A stretch of DNA of 16,539 nucleotides from CAZAPG01 sp964486935 (GCA_964486935.1 CAZAPG010000083.1:1-16539), one strand, 5' to 3'; counted from the first letter of the stretch, positions 1 through 7,937 are shown. A program made the numbers and translations. The notes: a model not told the origin generated them from the letters alone.

Positions 1-978
1 ATCGGCGAGATGGCCGAAGGCGAAGCCATGATGGAAGAAGGCGAGGCCATGGCCGAGCTGGTAGAAGGCGAATTTACCATCGGGATGTTCCAGATAGCCA
101 CGCACCCCGCTCTGGATGCGGGCCGCGAAGGGGCGCTCAAGGCGCTGGCCGACAATGGCTTTGTAGAGGGTGAAAACCTCACCGTAATTGCCCAAAATGC
201 CGAAGGCGACATTGCCACCCTGGCCACCATTGCCCAGAACTTTGTAGATGAGGGAGTCGACCTGATTGTTGCAACCAGCACGCCGGCGGGTCAGGCTGCC
301 TTTAACGCCATCAAAGACCTGGGGTCGCCGCCGGTGGTCTTTAATGTTGTCACCGACCCCTTTGCCGCCGGCCTGGCCACAACGGTGGACGACCATCCCG
401 ATTGGATGACGGGGGCGCAGGCGCTCCCGCCGGTTGAGCAGGCAATGAGTACTATGCTCCAAATAATGCCCGAAGCCCAAAAAGTCGGCATTATCTGGAA
501 TCCGGCTGAAAAGAATTCTGAAGTGGCTACCGGCATTGCCCGCGAAGTTGCCGATAAGCTGGGCATCGAACTGGTAGAAGCCAATATCTCCGACTCCAGC
601 GAAATTCAAACTGCGGGTGAGTCATTGGTAGCTCAGGGAATTGACGCCTTCTTCATCTCCACCGACTCTACAGTGGTGGCCGGTTTTGAGGCGCTGGTAA
701 AAGTAGCCAATGAAAACGCCATCCCGCTGTTTGCCAACGACCCGGCCTCGGCCGAGCGCGGCGCAGCCGCGGCCATCGGCGTTGACTACTTCCAGAATGG
801 CTACGACTCTGGAGTAATGGCTGCCAGAATTCTAAAGGGCGAGTCTGCCGGCGATATCCCCGTCGAAACGCGGGCCAGCGGTATTTTGCACATCAACTAC
901 GATGCCGCCAATGCTCAGGGCGTCACCTTCCCGGCCGAGATTGAGGCGGAAGCAGCCCAAACCTTTGGCGAGAAGTAA
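1..978 (+). CDS. TrpX-type ABC transporter substrate-binding protein, 5'-partial
   Basis: The reading frame is open from base 1, so the true start, with any lipoprotein signal, lies before the window; the first ATG inside is at 10. The visible N-terminus (about residues 1-20 from that ATG) is a low-complexity Glu/Ala/Met/Gly stretch, typical of a tether after a lipobox cysteine. The rest is a two-lobed periplasmic-binding fold of the ABC_sub_bind family (PF04392, includes TrpX). Recognisable pieces are HPALDAGREG near residue 33, IAQNFVDEGVDLIVATSTPAGQ, VVFNVVTDPFAAGL and VGIIWNPAEKNSE. It should capture a small ligand outside the membrane for a TrpY/TrpZ-like permease and ATPase, which are not in the window. 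The ligand is unknown; family members have been linked to tryptophan and other amino acids. It is convergent with the catabolic cluster, so probably a separate transcription unit. Family assignment is firm; substrate is not. Confidence 0.88.
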   Translation: MGEMAEGEAMMEEGEAMAELVEGEFTIGMFQIATHPALDAGREGALKALADNGFVEGENLTVIAQNAEGDIATLATIAQNFVDEGVDLIVATSTPAGQAAFNAIKDLGSPPVVFNVVTDPFAAGLATTVDDHPDWMTGAQALPPVEQAMSTMLQIMPEAQKVGIIWNPAEKNSEVATGIAREVADKLGIELVEANISDSSEIQTAGESLVAQGIDAFFISTDSTVVAGFEALVKVANENAIPLFANDPASAERGAAAAIGVDYFQNGYDSGVMAARILKGESAGDIPVETRASGILHINYDAANAQGVTFPAEIEAEAAQTFGEK

Positions 979-995
979 ATCTCTCCCAAGCAAGA

Positions 996-1028
996 AGACC
1001 TCAAAGGTTTCAAAAACCTTTGAGGTCT
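996..1028. repeat. Perfect 15-bp inverted repeat (AGACCT...GGTTT palindrome)
   Basis: Arms 996-1010 (agacctcaaaggttt) and 1014-1028 are exact reverse complements around a 3-nt loop. It begins 17 bp after the stop of the substrate-binding protein gene. No T-run follows on either strand, so it is not a classic terminator by itself. Its outer AGACCT and inner GGTTT match the arms of the inverted repeat at 9574-9640, which suggests a dispersed palindromic element. Confidence 0.85.
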
Positions 1029-1047
1029 GGAGTATTATAGCCACACC

Positions 1048-1081
1048 AAAAGCTCCGGCCCGGTCAGGTCGGAGCTTTTTT
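1048..1081 (+). terminator. Rho-independent terminator between convergent genes
   Basis: Arms 1048-1057 (aaaagctccg) and 1070-1079 (cggagctttt) pair perfectly. They can extend inward through a G-T and two C-G pairs to a 6-nt loop. Six T residues (1076-1081) follow on the + strand. The A-run at 1048-1051 gives a shorter U-tract on the - strand, so the hairpin may work in both directions. It would end the substrate-binding protein transcript and perhaps the long - strand operon, whose last gene stops at 1111. Confidence 0.8.
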
Positions 1082-1110
1082 GTGCCCTGTGGCCAGGGCG
1101 TCGCCATTTT

Positions 1111-1722
1111 CTATTGCCCGTTGCGGATATCGGCAAGCAATGTGGGGGAGTAATTGATTTCAGAGAAGATAACCCGGCAACCCTGGCCCGTGGGTGATTG
1201 GGCAGAAAAGCCAATCTGCGTTGTATCGGCGCTATTCGTTCCCAGGTTGAAATGTCGCGCCAGATGCCACAATTGGCCGTCTGCGGAGTAATGAAAAGCG
1301 AAGGCGCGATTTATTTTGGCAATACGCAGATAAACCTGGTTGTCATTGATGATAACCGAGTTACAGTCGTCGGAAAATTGGCGGGTGACGACCGAGACAA
1401 TCATTGGCTGCTGCTGGGGCGAATATTCAAAACACAGCTTGGCCCATTGATTGTTGTGGGCGTAAATTAGCAACACCCCGGCGTCAAAAGTGGATTGAAA
1501 ATTAACCGTTACTTTTGCGCTGAAAGTGAAGTTTTCCTCAACCGCAAAAGTTAATCTTGGGGCGTTGTCGGTTGACTTTTGCCCCTGCGGGTCAACAAAC
1601 AAATCGGTTAGCTGACCGGCAGTCAGCGTGATGGTTTGACTCTGCTCTTCGACCTTTAACTCAACCGGCGAGTTTGCCGGTTGCAGCGGCGCGGGCAGGG
1701 ATTGTAGTTGAAATGTGTCCAT
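1111..1722 (-). CDS. DUF1349-family protein (concanavalin-like/lectin-like fold)
   Basis: The product is 203 residues with no signal peptide or membrane segment visible. The central part fits the DUF1349/YesU-like concanavalin-A-type beta-sandwich: DAGVLLIYAHNNQWAKLCFEYS, SVVTRQFSDDCNS, LRIAKINRAFAFHYSADGQLWHLARHF and the glycine-rich IGFSAQSPTGQG. These match the usual 'AGLMLRVDDENWVKAGIE' and 'YSLDGKTWRLVR' type motifs. Family members may bind or process carbohydrate, but no catalytic residues can be assigned and no substrate is claimed. It is the last gene of the - strand run; its ATG is 9 bp past the stop of the SDR gene upstream, and its Shine-Dalgarno is weak. Nothing in the fold explains a role in aromatic acid metabolism; it may simply be co-transcribed. 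Relatives are often annotated 'regulation of enolase protein 1', a name with little functional support. Confidence 0.8.
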   Translation of the reverse strand: MDTFQLQSLPAPLQPANSPVELKVEEQSQTITLTAGQLTDLFVDPQGQKSTDNAPRLTFAVEENFTFSAKVTVNFQSTFDAGVLLIYAHNNQWAKLCFEYSPQQQPMIVSVVTRQFSDDCNSVIINDNQVYLRIAKINRAFAFHYSADGQLWHLARHFNLGTNSADTTQIGFSAQSPTGQGCRVIFSEINYSPTLLADIRNGQ

Positions 1723-1731
1723 AGCTATTCT

Positions 1732-2478
1732 CTACCGTTCAAATTGCCACAAAGGCCGCGCGCCCACATCTACGCCGCCGTCTACATTGAGCACCTGACC
1801 TGTTACCCAGCCTGACTCATCGCCGGCAAAATAGAGGGCGGCGTAGGCAATGTCTTCGGGGCGGCCGGTGCGGGCCAGGCCGGCCACGGGCTGTACGCCA
1901 TTTTCTGCCAGCGGGGCGCGGATGAGACCGGAGCCAACGCAGTTAACCCGAATATTGTCAACGTAAAACTCTTTAGCCAGGCTCTGGCTCAGGCCGATGA
2001 TGCCGCCTTTGGCTGCGCCATAGGCCGGGTTGCCTTCCTGCCGCACGCTAAAGCTGGCCGCCACCGTAACAATAGCGCCCCCGCCGCGCAAATGGGGGCG
2101 GGCGGCCTGGGCCAGGTTGAAAATGCCGTCAAGTGTGTTGGTTAGAGCCAGATGCCAGAACTCGGCATCCATTTCAGAAAACTCTTTATCGGGGCGAAAG
2201 AAACCGCCCGCGCCGCAATAGAGAATATCCAGCTTGCCCCACCGCTCCACCACGGCCTTGATTGCTTTTTCGGCTTCGGCGCGTTCGGTCAAATCGCCGG
2301 CCAGCGCAATGGCTTGGCCGCCGGCCTTGGCGATACGCCGGGTAGTTTCCTGGCCCTTGGCCGGGTCGCGGGCAATGACGCCCACTTTTGCCCCTTCCTG
2401 GGCAAAAAGAATCGCCGTGGCTCGACCCATTCCGGGGCCGGCGCCGGCAATCAGAGCCACTTTATTTTTGAGTCGCAT
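1732..2478 (-). CDS. SDR-family NAD(P)-dependent oxidoreductase (first of two)
   Basis: A classical short-chain dehydrogenase of 248 residues, the normal length. The start at 2478 is preferred over an in-frame ATG 69 bp upstream. It has a strong AAGGAG 5 nt upstream, and the N-terminus MRLKNKVALIAGAGPG is where SDRs normally begin. The cofactor loop is AGAGPGMG (residues 11-18), a variant of TGxxxGxG. The usual NNAG is replaced by CGAG (88-91). The likely catalytic set is Asn114, Ser142, Tyr153 and Lys157 (YGAAK). Ser142 lies only 11 residues before Tyr instead of the usual 13, so the Ser is uncertain. The C-terminal GWVTGQVLNVDGG supports the family. It follows the amidohydrolase in the operon. 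It probably oxidises a hydroxyacyl-CoA or reduces a ketone in ring catabolism; this is inferred from context only. Confidence 0.9.
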   Translation of the reverse strand: MRLKNKVALIAGAGPGMGRATAILFAQEGAKVGVIARDPAKGQETTRRIAKAGGQAIALAGDLTERAEAEKAIKAVVERWGKLDILYCGAGGFFRPDKEFSEMDAEFWHLALTNTLDGIFNLAQAARPHLRGGGAIVTVAASFSVRQEGNPAYGAAKGGIIGLSQSLAKEFYVDNIRVNCVGSGLIRAPLAENGVQPVAGLARTGRPEDIAYAALYFAGDESGWVTGQVLNVDGGVDVGARPLWQFER

Positions 2479-2483
2479 TGCTG

Positions 2484-2489
2484 CTCCTT
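2484..2489 (-). promoter_or_regulatory. Shine-Dalgarno AAGGAG deciding the SDR start at 2478
   Basis: AAGGAG on the - strand sits 5 nt before ATG 2478. The longer alternative start at 2547 falls right at the stop of the amidohydrolase gene and would add 23 residues unlike any SDR N-terminus. Confidence 0.8.
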
Positions 2490-2547
2490 GTAGCAATTGG
2501 GGGTTGGTGATGAGTAGTCGGTTATAACGGGAATAGTTATTTACCAA

Positions 2548-3423
2548 TTACTTTAATTTAAACACCCGCATCGCGTTGTCACGCAATATTTTACGCCTGA
2601 CCGTGTCCGGCAGCTCCAGTTCAAGAAATTGCTGAATATTCTGCCCAATATCGCGGATGCCGGGGCCGGGCCAGTCGGAGCCAAACATCAACTTGTCGGC
2701 GACGCGCTCCAGCCAGGGATAGTAGTGCAGCAGGCGATTGGGCGGGGTGCTGGAAATGTCGCCAAAAACGTTGGGGTGGCGGCGCAGCAAAAAGAAGGAG
2801 GTATTCATATAAAGCGGGCGACCCAGATGCGCGTCAATAATTTTTAGCTCCGGGAAATCAACGGCCACGTCATCAATGGCCATTGGGTCTGCAAAGCGAT
2901 TGCGCGCCCCTTTGAACACCGAGGTGCCGGTGTGGACCATTAGCGGCGCGTCGTATTCGATGCACTTTTCATAAACCGCGGTCAACCCCTTTAGCTCCGG
3001 CTTGAAAAGATAATCGTTAATGTTGAATAGCTGGTGCAGCGGATGAATCTTGATAGCCTTCAGCCCCAATTCACCCAGCAGATAATCCATCTGCCCGGCC
3101 ATATCCGGCGTGAGGCGCGGATCAACCCCGCCAAAAGGAATGAGCCGGTGGGGATAACGGGCGGCAAAATTGGCTACGTATTGGTTGGCCTCCTCGGTGT
3201 AGCCGATGATATCGGGGCTGAGGTAATTGACCATGCCAAGGCGCTCGATGTTGTTGGCGTCCATATAGGCTATCAATTTGTCGGGGTCGGAGCACAAATC
3301 GTGAAAGCGCTGGTAATCCGGCTGGGTGGCTTTCATTGCGGCCAACGCCGCCGGTTTTAGCATATGCAGCGGCAGAATGTGAACGTGAATGTCGATAACT
3401 TTGTAGTCGATGCCGGTTGTCAT
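2548..3423 (-). CDS. Amidohydrolase-family metal-dependent hydrolase/decarboxylase (amidohydrolase 2)
   Basis: The product is 291 residues, a TIM-barrel amidohydrolase of the PF04909 type, which includes ACMSD, gamma-resorcylate decarboxylase and related enzymes. The metal-site motifs appear in order: IDIHVH with His13 and His15 after strand 1, KIHP with His127, MVHTGT with His164, DAHLGRP with His199 and FGSDWP with Asp250. All expected metal and acid/base positions are therefore present. It starts 8 bp after the stop of the benzoate-CoA-ligase-like gene, and the first SDR follows. Enzymes of this family hydrolyse C-N or C-C bonds or decarboxylate aromatic acids. In this operon a hydrolytic ring opening of a cyclic keto-acyl-CoA, or a decarboxylation, are reasonable guesses. 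The sequence does not decide between them. Confidence 0.9.
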   Translation of the reverse strand: MTTGIDYKVIDIHVHILPLHMLKPAALAAMKATQPDYQRFHDLCSDPDKLIAYMDANNIERLGMVNYLSPDIIGYTEEANQYVANFAARYPHRLIPFGGVDPRLTPDMAGQMDYLLGELGLKAIKIHPLHQLFNINDYLFKPELKGLTAVYEKCIEYDAPLMVHTGTSVFKGARNRFADPMAIDDVAVDFPELKIIDAHLGRPLYMNTSFFLLRRHPNVFGDISSTPPNRLLHYYPWLERVADKLMFGSDWPGPGIRDIGQNIQQFLELELPDTVRRKILRDNAMRVFKLK

Positions 3424-3431
3424 TATGCGAG

Positions 3432-4988
3432 TTATTGGCTCCGCAATTTGAAGCGCTGAATCTTGCCGGTGGCGGTTTTGGGCAGCTCGTCAACGTACTC
3501 AACCCAGCGCGGGCGTTTGTAGGCCGCCATTTGTTGTTTGCAGTAATCAATAAGTTCCTGAGTCAGTTCATCAGAGCCGGTGCGGCCCTGCCGCAGTACA
3601 ATATAGGCTTTGGGCTTAATCAGGGTGTCCTGGTCCTCCTGAGCCACTACGGCGCACTCCAGCACCGCCGGATGGCTGATGAGCGTGCTTTCCACTTCCA
3701 CCGGCGACACCCAGATACCGCCGACTTTCATCATATCGTCGGAGCGGCCGGCGTGCCAGTAGTAACCGTCCTCATCCACATAATATTTATCGCCGGTAAA
3801 CAGCCACTCGCCCAAAAAGGTTTTCTGGCTGCGCTCGTACTGGTGCAGATAGAAGAGGGCGGCAGTTTCGCCTTTGACCAGCAGATTGCCAATTTCGCCC
3901 CGTGGCACTTCGCTGCCGTTGTCATCCACAATTTTTAGCTCGTAGCCGTCAAACGGTTTGCCGCTGCTGCCGGGCCGGATATCGCCGGGGCGGTTGGAAA
4001 TGAAAATGTGGAAGTTCTCGGTAGAGCCGATGCCGTCGATAATATCCACGCCGGTTTTTTCTTTCCAGCGCTGCCAAACCGGGGCCGGCAGCGCCTCGCC
4101 CGCCGAGACGCCCAGCCGCAGCGATGACAAATCGTAATCGGTGTTAAAACCTTCCTGGGCCATAATGGCGGCGTAGCCGGTGGGCGCGTTGTATAAAATG
4201 GTCGGTTTGAATTTGTCAATCACTTCCAGCATTTTGGTGGCAATTCGCGGCGGCCCGTGGAACAGCACCACGCTGGCCCCCACATACCACGGAAAAATCA
4301 AAACGCCGCCCAGGCCAAAGGTAAAAAAGAGTTTGGGCGCGCCAAACGTCCGGTCGCTTTCGCGCAGGCCCAGCACGTCGGCTCCCCACAATTGGGAGGT
4401 CAGCGGATAATCTTTGTGGGCGTGCAAAATCCCTTTGGGCGCGCCGGTGGTGCCGCTGGAGTAATTGAGCGAGCAGAAATCGTCGCGGTGAGTGGGGGCG
4501 GCTTCAAGTTCGGTCGATTCGCCGCTAATCCAATCGGCATAAGCCATATCGCCCTCGCGCCGGGGCCGGCCAATAACGATGACGTGCTTCAGAAAATCCA
4601 GGTTATCTCTGATGGATTCAATGGAGGGCAGCAACATTTCGTGGACAATCAAGACGCGGGCGCGGCTGTCGCGCAGCATGTACTCATACTCGCGCGGTTT
4701 GAGCAAAGTATTCATCCCAATGGCAATGCCGCCGATTTTTAGCGCAGCAAAAAAGCATGTCACCCACTCCGGCACATCCAGCGAGAGAATGCCCACGTAG
4801 TCGCCCATACGGACATCCAGCTTTTTCAGGGCGTTGCCCACCTGGTTGACTTCGCTGGCAACCTGTTGAAAGGTTAGCTCTCGTTCATAACTGAGCAGGG
4901 CCACCTTGTTGGCGCGTTGGGCCAGGTTGCGCTCTAAAATATCAACGGCATTGTAGTAAAGTGGCAGGTCTGAGGCTCGCATAGCCAT
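3432..4988 (-). CDS. Benzoate-CoA-ligase-family acyl-CoA synthetase (AMP-forming)
   Basis: The product is 518 residues, an ANL-superfamily adenylating enzyme. The start at 4988 is chosen because AAGGAG lies 7 nt upstream; an ATG 33 bp earlier has no comparable site. ATP loop YSSGTTGAPKG spans about 177-186, GIGSTE 319-324, TGD 398-400 and the C-terminal catalytic lysine is Lys509 in TATGKI. Several stretches are hallmarks of the benzoate-CoA ligase group (BadA, HbaA, 2-aminobenzoate-CoA ligase) rather than fatty-acyl ligases: YYNAVDILERN at the N-terminus, PKLFFTFGLGG, LGVSAGEALPAPV, HIFISNRPGD and GRSDDMMKVGGIWVSPVEVE. It should convert an aromatic or alicyclic carboxylate, ATP and CoA to the acyl-CoA, AMP and PPi in the cytoplasm. 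Given the fused monooxygenase in the same run, anthranilate, salicylate or a similar benzoate is the best guess. The leader before it holds a cluster of hairpins. Confidence 0.9.
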   Translation of the reverse strand: MAMRASDLPLYYNAVDILERNLAQRANKVALLSYERELTFQQVASEVNQVGNALKKLDVRMGDYVGILSLDVPEWVTCFFAALKIGGIAIGMNTLLKPREYEYMLRDSRARVLIVHEMLLPSIESIRDNLDFLKHVIVIGRPRREGDMAYADWISGESTELEAAPTHRDDFCSLNYSSGTTGAPKGILHAHKDYPLTSQLWGADVLGLRESDRTFGAPKLFFTFGLGGVLIFPWYVGASVVLFHGPPRIATKMLEVIDKFKPTILYNAPTGYAAIMAQEGFNTDYDLSSLRLGVSAGEALPAPVWQRWKEKTGVDIIDGIGSTENFHIFISNRPGDIRPGSSGKPFDGYELKIVDDNGSEVPRGEIGNLLVKGETAALFYLHQYERSQKTFLGEWLFTGDKYYVDEDGYYWHAGRSDDMMKVGGIWVSPVEVESTLISHPAVLECAVVAQEDQDTLIKPKAYIVLRQGRTGSDELTQELIDYCKQQMAAYKRPRWVEYVDELPKTATGKIQRFKLRSQ

Positions 4989-4995
4989 AGGATAA

Positions 4996-5001
4996 CTCCT
5001 T
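4996..5001 (-). promoter_or_regulatory. Shine-Dalgarno AAGGAG deciding the ligase start at 4988
   Basis: AAGGAG on the - strand is 7 nt before ATG 4988. This favours 4988 over the in-frame ATG at 5021 and the one at 4982. Confidence 0.75.
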
Positions 5002-5042
5002 TCTATCTCAAATAAACTCATTGTTTCAAGCGTCGCCCCGAG

Positions 5043-5189
5043 CTGAGAGCTTCAGGGCTGACACTCGCGCCTGCGCTGCAAGCGCAGGTGTAGTTCAAGT
5101 ACGCTAAGGCGTCCTGTTTAGCCAGAAATTGGACCAGTTGAGTCGGCTTAAGCCGACTTGGGTTATCAGCCGACGAATTAATTCGTCGG
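5043..5189. repeat. Cluster of five short hairpins, two of them perfect palindromes
   Basis: The 212-bp gap between the acyl-CoA dehydrogenase stop and the ligase start is dense with inverted repeats. These are 5043-5055 (ctga/tcag), 5070-5088 (cctgcgct/agcgcagg, 3-nt loop), 5101-5112 (acgc/gcgt), 5141-5158 (perfect 18-bp palindrome agtcggctt/aagccgact) and 5170-5189 (perfect 20-bp palindrome ccgacgaatt/aattcgtcgg). None is followed by a proper U-tract on the - strand. No ORF or promoter is evident here. It may be a repetitive extragenic palindrome cluster, or a structured leader or processing site for the ligase mRNA. Confidence 0.75.
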
Positions 5190-5200
5190 TGACGCTGTTT

Positions 5201-6355
5201 CTACTTCTCTTCTCTCCCAATCACGTCGCGGGCGATGACGATGCGCTGGATGTGGCTGGTTCCTTCGTAAATTTGCAGCCCCTTGATATCGCGGTAGTAG
5301 CGCTCCACCGGATACTCGCTGGAGTAGCCGCGCCCGCCGTGCAGCAATACCGCTTCCGAGGCGGCTTTGACCGCGGCCTCGGTGGCAAAGAGCTTGGCAA
5401 TAGAGGTTTCGCGGGTGGAGCGCAGGCCCTGGTCTTTTTGCCAGGCCGCTTTGTAAACCAGCAGCCGGGCGGCCTCTACGTCGGCGGCCATATCGGCAAT
5501 AACGGCTTGAATCATTTGAAAATCGCCGATGCGCTGGCCAAACTGGCGGCGGTTGCGGGCAAAATCAACGCAGGCATCCAGGCAAGCCTGGGCGACCCCC
5601 ACCGCGCCGGCGGCCACGCCCAGCCGCCCGTGGTCCAGCGCCGACATCGCCACTTTAAAGCCCTGGCCCGGCTCGCCCAGCAGCGCGCTTTTGGGGATGC
5701 GGCACTCCTCCAGAGTGATTCGGGCGTGGTCCGAGGCGCGATGGCCCAACTCCTGGCCGGGCATCGGCTGGCGTTTGAAGCCGGGGTTGTCGGTTTCAAC
5801 AATAAAGGCGCAAATACCCCGATGACGCGCCTCCCGGTCAACAGAGGCGAAAACAAGGGCTACATCGGCAATGCCGCCGTTGGTAATCCAGATTTTTTCG
5901 CCGTTGAGCACGTAGCTGTTGCCCTCGTCGCGGGCGGTTGATTCCATACTGGCTACATCGGAGCCGGCGTTGGCTTCGGTCAGGCAGTAGCAGCCAATCC
6001 ACTCGCCGCCGGCCAGTTGGGGCAGGTAGCGCTCTTTCTGCTCCTCGTTGCCCCAATCGCGCAGGCACATGGAGACCAGCCCGGCGTGGACGGCCAAAAA
6101 GCCCCGCACCGAGGAGTCGACCCGGCCCAGTTCCTCATACACCAGGGCGAAGCTGGTGTAGTCCATGCCTGCGCCGCCATATTTTGGCTCGATGGGGCCG
6201 CACAAAAAACCCAGTTCGCCCATTCGTTTCACCAGATGCATTGGAAATTGGCCGGTTTCGTCGGCTTCGCGGGCCAGCGGCGCAACCTCGTTTTGGGCAA
6301 ACTCGCGGGCGCGATTTTGGATATTTTGTTGTTCTACCGTTAAATTAAAATCCAT
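5201..6355 (-). CDS. Acyl-CoA dehydrogenase
   Basis: The product is 384 residues, the normal length for this FAD enzyme family. The start at 6355 is chosen because MDFNLTVEQQ is the standard beginning. A longer frame to 6496 would overlap the upstream gene and add 47 residues of no family character. Family signature 1 is CLTEANAGSD (about 124-133). The flavin/CoA region RQFGQRIGDFQMIQ and the C-terminal HGGRGYSSEYPVER are present. The likely catalytic base is Glu364 in QIYEGTSHIQR, the position used by SCAD-type and glutaryl-CoA-type enzymes. It introduces an alpha,beta double bond into an acyl-CoA and passes electrons to ETF. The DSSVRGFLAVHAGLV segment resembles enzymes for dicarboxylic or alicyclic acyl-CoAs, but that is only an impression. 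It lies 4 bp after the stop of the second ligase (TAA CAGG ATG), so the two are probably translated together. Confidence 0.93.
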   Translation of the reverse strand: MDFNLTVEQQNIQNRAREFAQNEVAPLAREADETGQFPMHLVKRMGELGFLCGPIEPKYGGAGMDYTSFALVYEELGRVDSSVRGFLAVHAGLVSMCLRDWGNEEQKERYLPQLAGGEWIGCYCLTEANAGSDVASMESTARDEGNSYVLNGEKIWITNGGIADVALVFASVDREARHRGICAFIVETDNPGFKRQPMPGQELGHRASDHARITLEECRIPKSALLGEPGQGFKVAMSALDHGRLGVAAGAVGVAQACLDACVDFARNRRQFGQRIGDFQMIQAVIADMAADVEAARLLVYKAAWQKDQGLRSTRETSIAKLFATEAAVKAASEAVLLHGGRGYSSEYPVERYYRDIKGLQIYEGTSHIQRIVIARDVIGREEK

Positions 6356-6359
6356 CCTG

Positions 6360-7931
6360 TTAAGCCTGCCCCTGTTTTTCTCTTTCCTGGGCCACCAGCA
6401 CCCGGCGCAAAATTTTGCCGGAGGCCGATTTGGGTATCTGCTCAACAATTTCAACCCGGCGGATTTTTTTGTGCGGCGCGACGCGCTCGGCCACAAAGCT
6501 CATAATTTCGTCGGGGGTAATATCGCCTTTTAACACCACAAACGCTTTGGGCACTTCGCCGGCTTCTTCATCGGGGCTGGGGATAACGGCGGCATCGCTG
6601 ATGGCCGGGTTAGAAAGCAGTACGCCTTCCAATTCGGCCGGCGCAACCTGCATGCCTTTGTATTTGATTAGCTCTTTGAGCCGGTCAACAATGTAAAAAT
6701 AACCGTCCTCATCGGCGTGACCCAAATCGCCGGTGTGGAACCAGCCGTTGGAGTCGATGCAGGCGGCGGTGGCGTCGGGGTTGTTGAGGTAGCCCTGCAT
6801 CACCTGCGGGCCGCGCACCCAAATTTCGCCGTTCTCATTGGGGCCAACGGGCTGGCCGGTTTCAATATCAACCACCTGACATTCGGTGTTGGGCACAATT
6901 AACCCGGCTGCCGCCCAGCGGATTTTGGCGGGGTCTCTGGGGTTCACGTGGGTAACGGGGCTGGTTTCGGTCAGACCGTAGCCCTGGCCCAGCAGGCAGC
7001 CCAACCGGTTTGAACAGGCAGCGGCCAAATCCTCGCTCAAGGGCGCCGCGCCGCAGGTAATCATTTCCAGCTTCGAAAGGTCGTACTGGTCAACCAGGGG
7101 ATGTTTGGCCAGGGCCAGCACAATGGGCGGTACCAGCGGGGCATAGGTAATCTGGTGATTTTGCATCAGTTGTAAAAACTGTTCCAGGTCAAAACGGGGC
7201 ATTGTTACCACCGTAGCGCCCATTTGCAGGGCGTGGTTCAAAACAACTTCCATCCCGTAAATGTGAAAGAAAGGCAAAATGGCCAACACCCTGTCTGAGC
7301 GGTTGATAATGCCGGTCGATTCAATCTGGCAGCAGTTAGCCACCAGGTTGTGATGGGTCAGCATAACCCCTTTGGGGTAGCCGGTTGTGCCGCTGGAGTA
7401 AGGCAACACTACCAGGTCTTGCCGGGGGTTGATATCAATTTGCGGCGACCCATCATCTGCGGCCAGTAACTCGGCAAAGGGGGTTGCGCCGTCGGCCTCG
7501 CCCAAAACAAAGACCTCTTCCACGCCTGACTCGTCGGCGGCCTCCAGGGCTTTATCTAAAAATTGGGGAATGGTGAGCAGGTATTTGGCCCCGGCATCAT
7601 TGAGTTGAAAGGCCAGCTCGCCAACGGTGTAAAGGGGGTTAATAGTGGTGTTGACGCCCCCGGCCAGGGCCACCCCGTGAAAAGCAATGGCGTACTCCGG
7701 CAGGTTGGGGCTGTATATGGCAAACACGTCGCCTTTATTGAAGCCTCGCTCGGCCAGCCCGGCGGCAACCTTTTGGATGGCTCCGGCCAGTTGGCCGTAG
7801 GTCAGCGCGCGACCGCTGGGGCCGTCAATCAGGGCCGGCTTGTCGGCCAGTTGTTGAGCGTGCTGCAAAACAAACGGCGTGAGCGCCATTTCGGGAATGG
7901 CAACATCGGGATAGGGACTTTTAAAAATCAT
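6360..7931 (-). CDS. 4-coumarate-CoA-ligase-like / long-chain acyl-CoA synthetase
   Basis: The product is 523 residues, a second ANL adenylating enzyme of a different subfamily from the one at 3432-4988. The start at 7931 has GAGGAGG 6 nt upstream; the frame runs on to 7991 but without such a site. Motifs are YSSGTTGYPKGV (178-189), QGYGLTETSP (316-325), GWFHTGDLG (396-404), DRLKELIKYKGMQVAPAELE (416-435) and PKSASGKILRR (500-510) with catalytic Lys506. The layout matches 4CL-type and FadD-like ligases, which act on phenylpropanoid or fatty acids. It is immediately upstream of the acyl-CoA dehydrogenase. It may activate a different acid, for instance a ring-cleavage product or side-chain acid, before beta-oxidation. 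The substrate cannot be read from the sequence. Confidence 0.9.
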   Translation of the reverse strand: MIFKSPYPDVAIPEMALTPFVLQHAQQLADKPALIDGPSGRALTYGQLAGAIQKVAAGLAERGFNKGDVFAIYSPNLPEYAIAFHGVALAGGVNTTINPLYTVGELAFQLNDAGAKYLLTIPQFLDKALEAADESGVEEVFVLGEADGATPFAELLAADDGSPQIDINPRQDLVVLPYSSGTTGYPKGVMLTHHNLVANCCQIESTGIINRSDRVLAILPFFHIYGMEVVLNHALQMGATVVTMPRFDLEQFLQLMQNHQITYAPLVPPIVLALAKHPLVDQYDLSKLEMITCGAAPLSEDLAAACSNRLGCLLGQGYGLTETSPVTHVNPRDPAKIRWAAAGLIVPNTECQVVDIETGQPVGPNENGEIWVRGPQVMQGYLNNPDATAACIDSNGWFHTGDLGHADEDGYFYIVDRLKELIKYKGMQVAPAELEGVLLSNPAISDAAVIPSPDEEAGEVPKAFVVLKGDITPDEIMSFVAERVAPHKKIRRVEIVEQIPKSASGKILRRVLVAQEREKQGQA

Positions 7932-7937
7932 CGTATG

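Noticed and set aside
996..1028. Palindrome as the transcription terminator of the substrate-binding protein gene
   Set aside because: It lacks a following T-run; the hairpin at 1048-1081 with six T residues is the better terminator.
5129..5941. + strand open frame of 270 codons opposite the acyl-CoA dehydrogenase
   Set aside because: It covers the hairpin cluster and the antisense of conserved dehydrogenase motifs; no ribosome site or family resemblance.
6356..6496. 47-residue N-terminal extension of the acyl-CoA dehydrogenase
   Set aside because: It overlaps the end of the upstream ligase in another frame, and family members begin at MDFNLT-like sequence.
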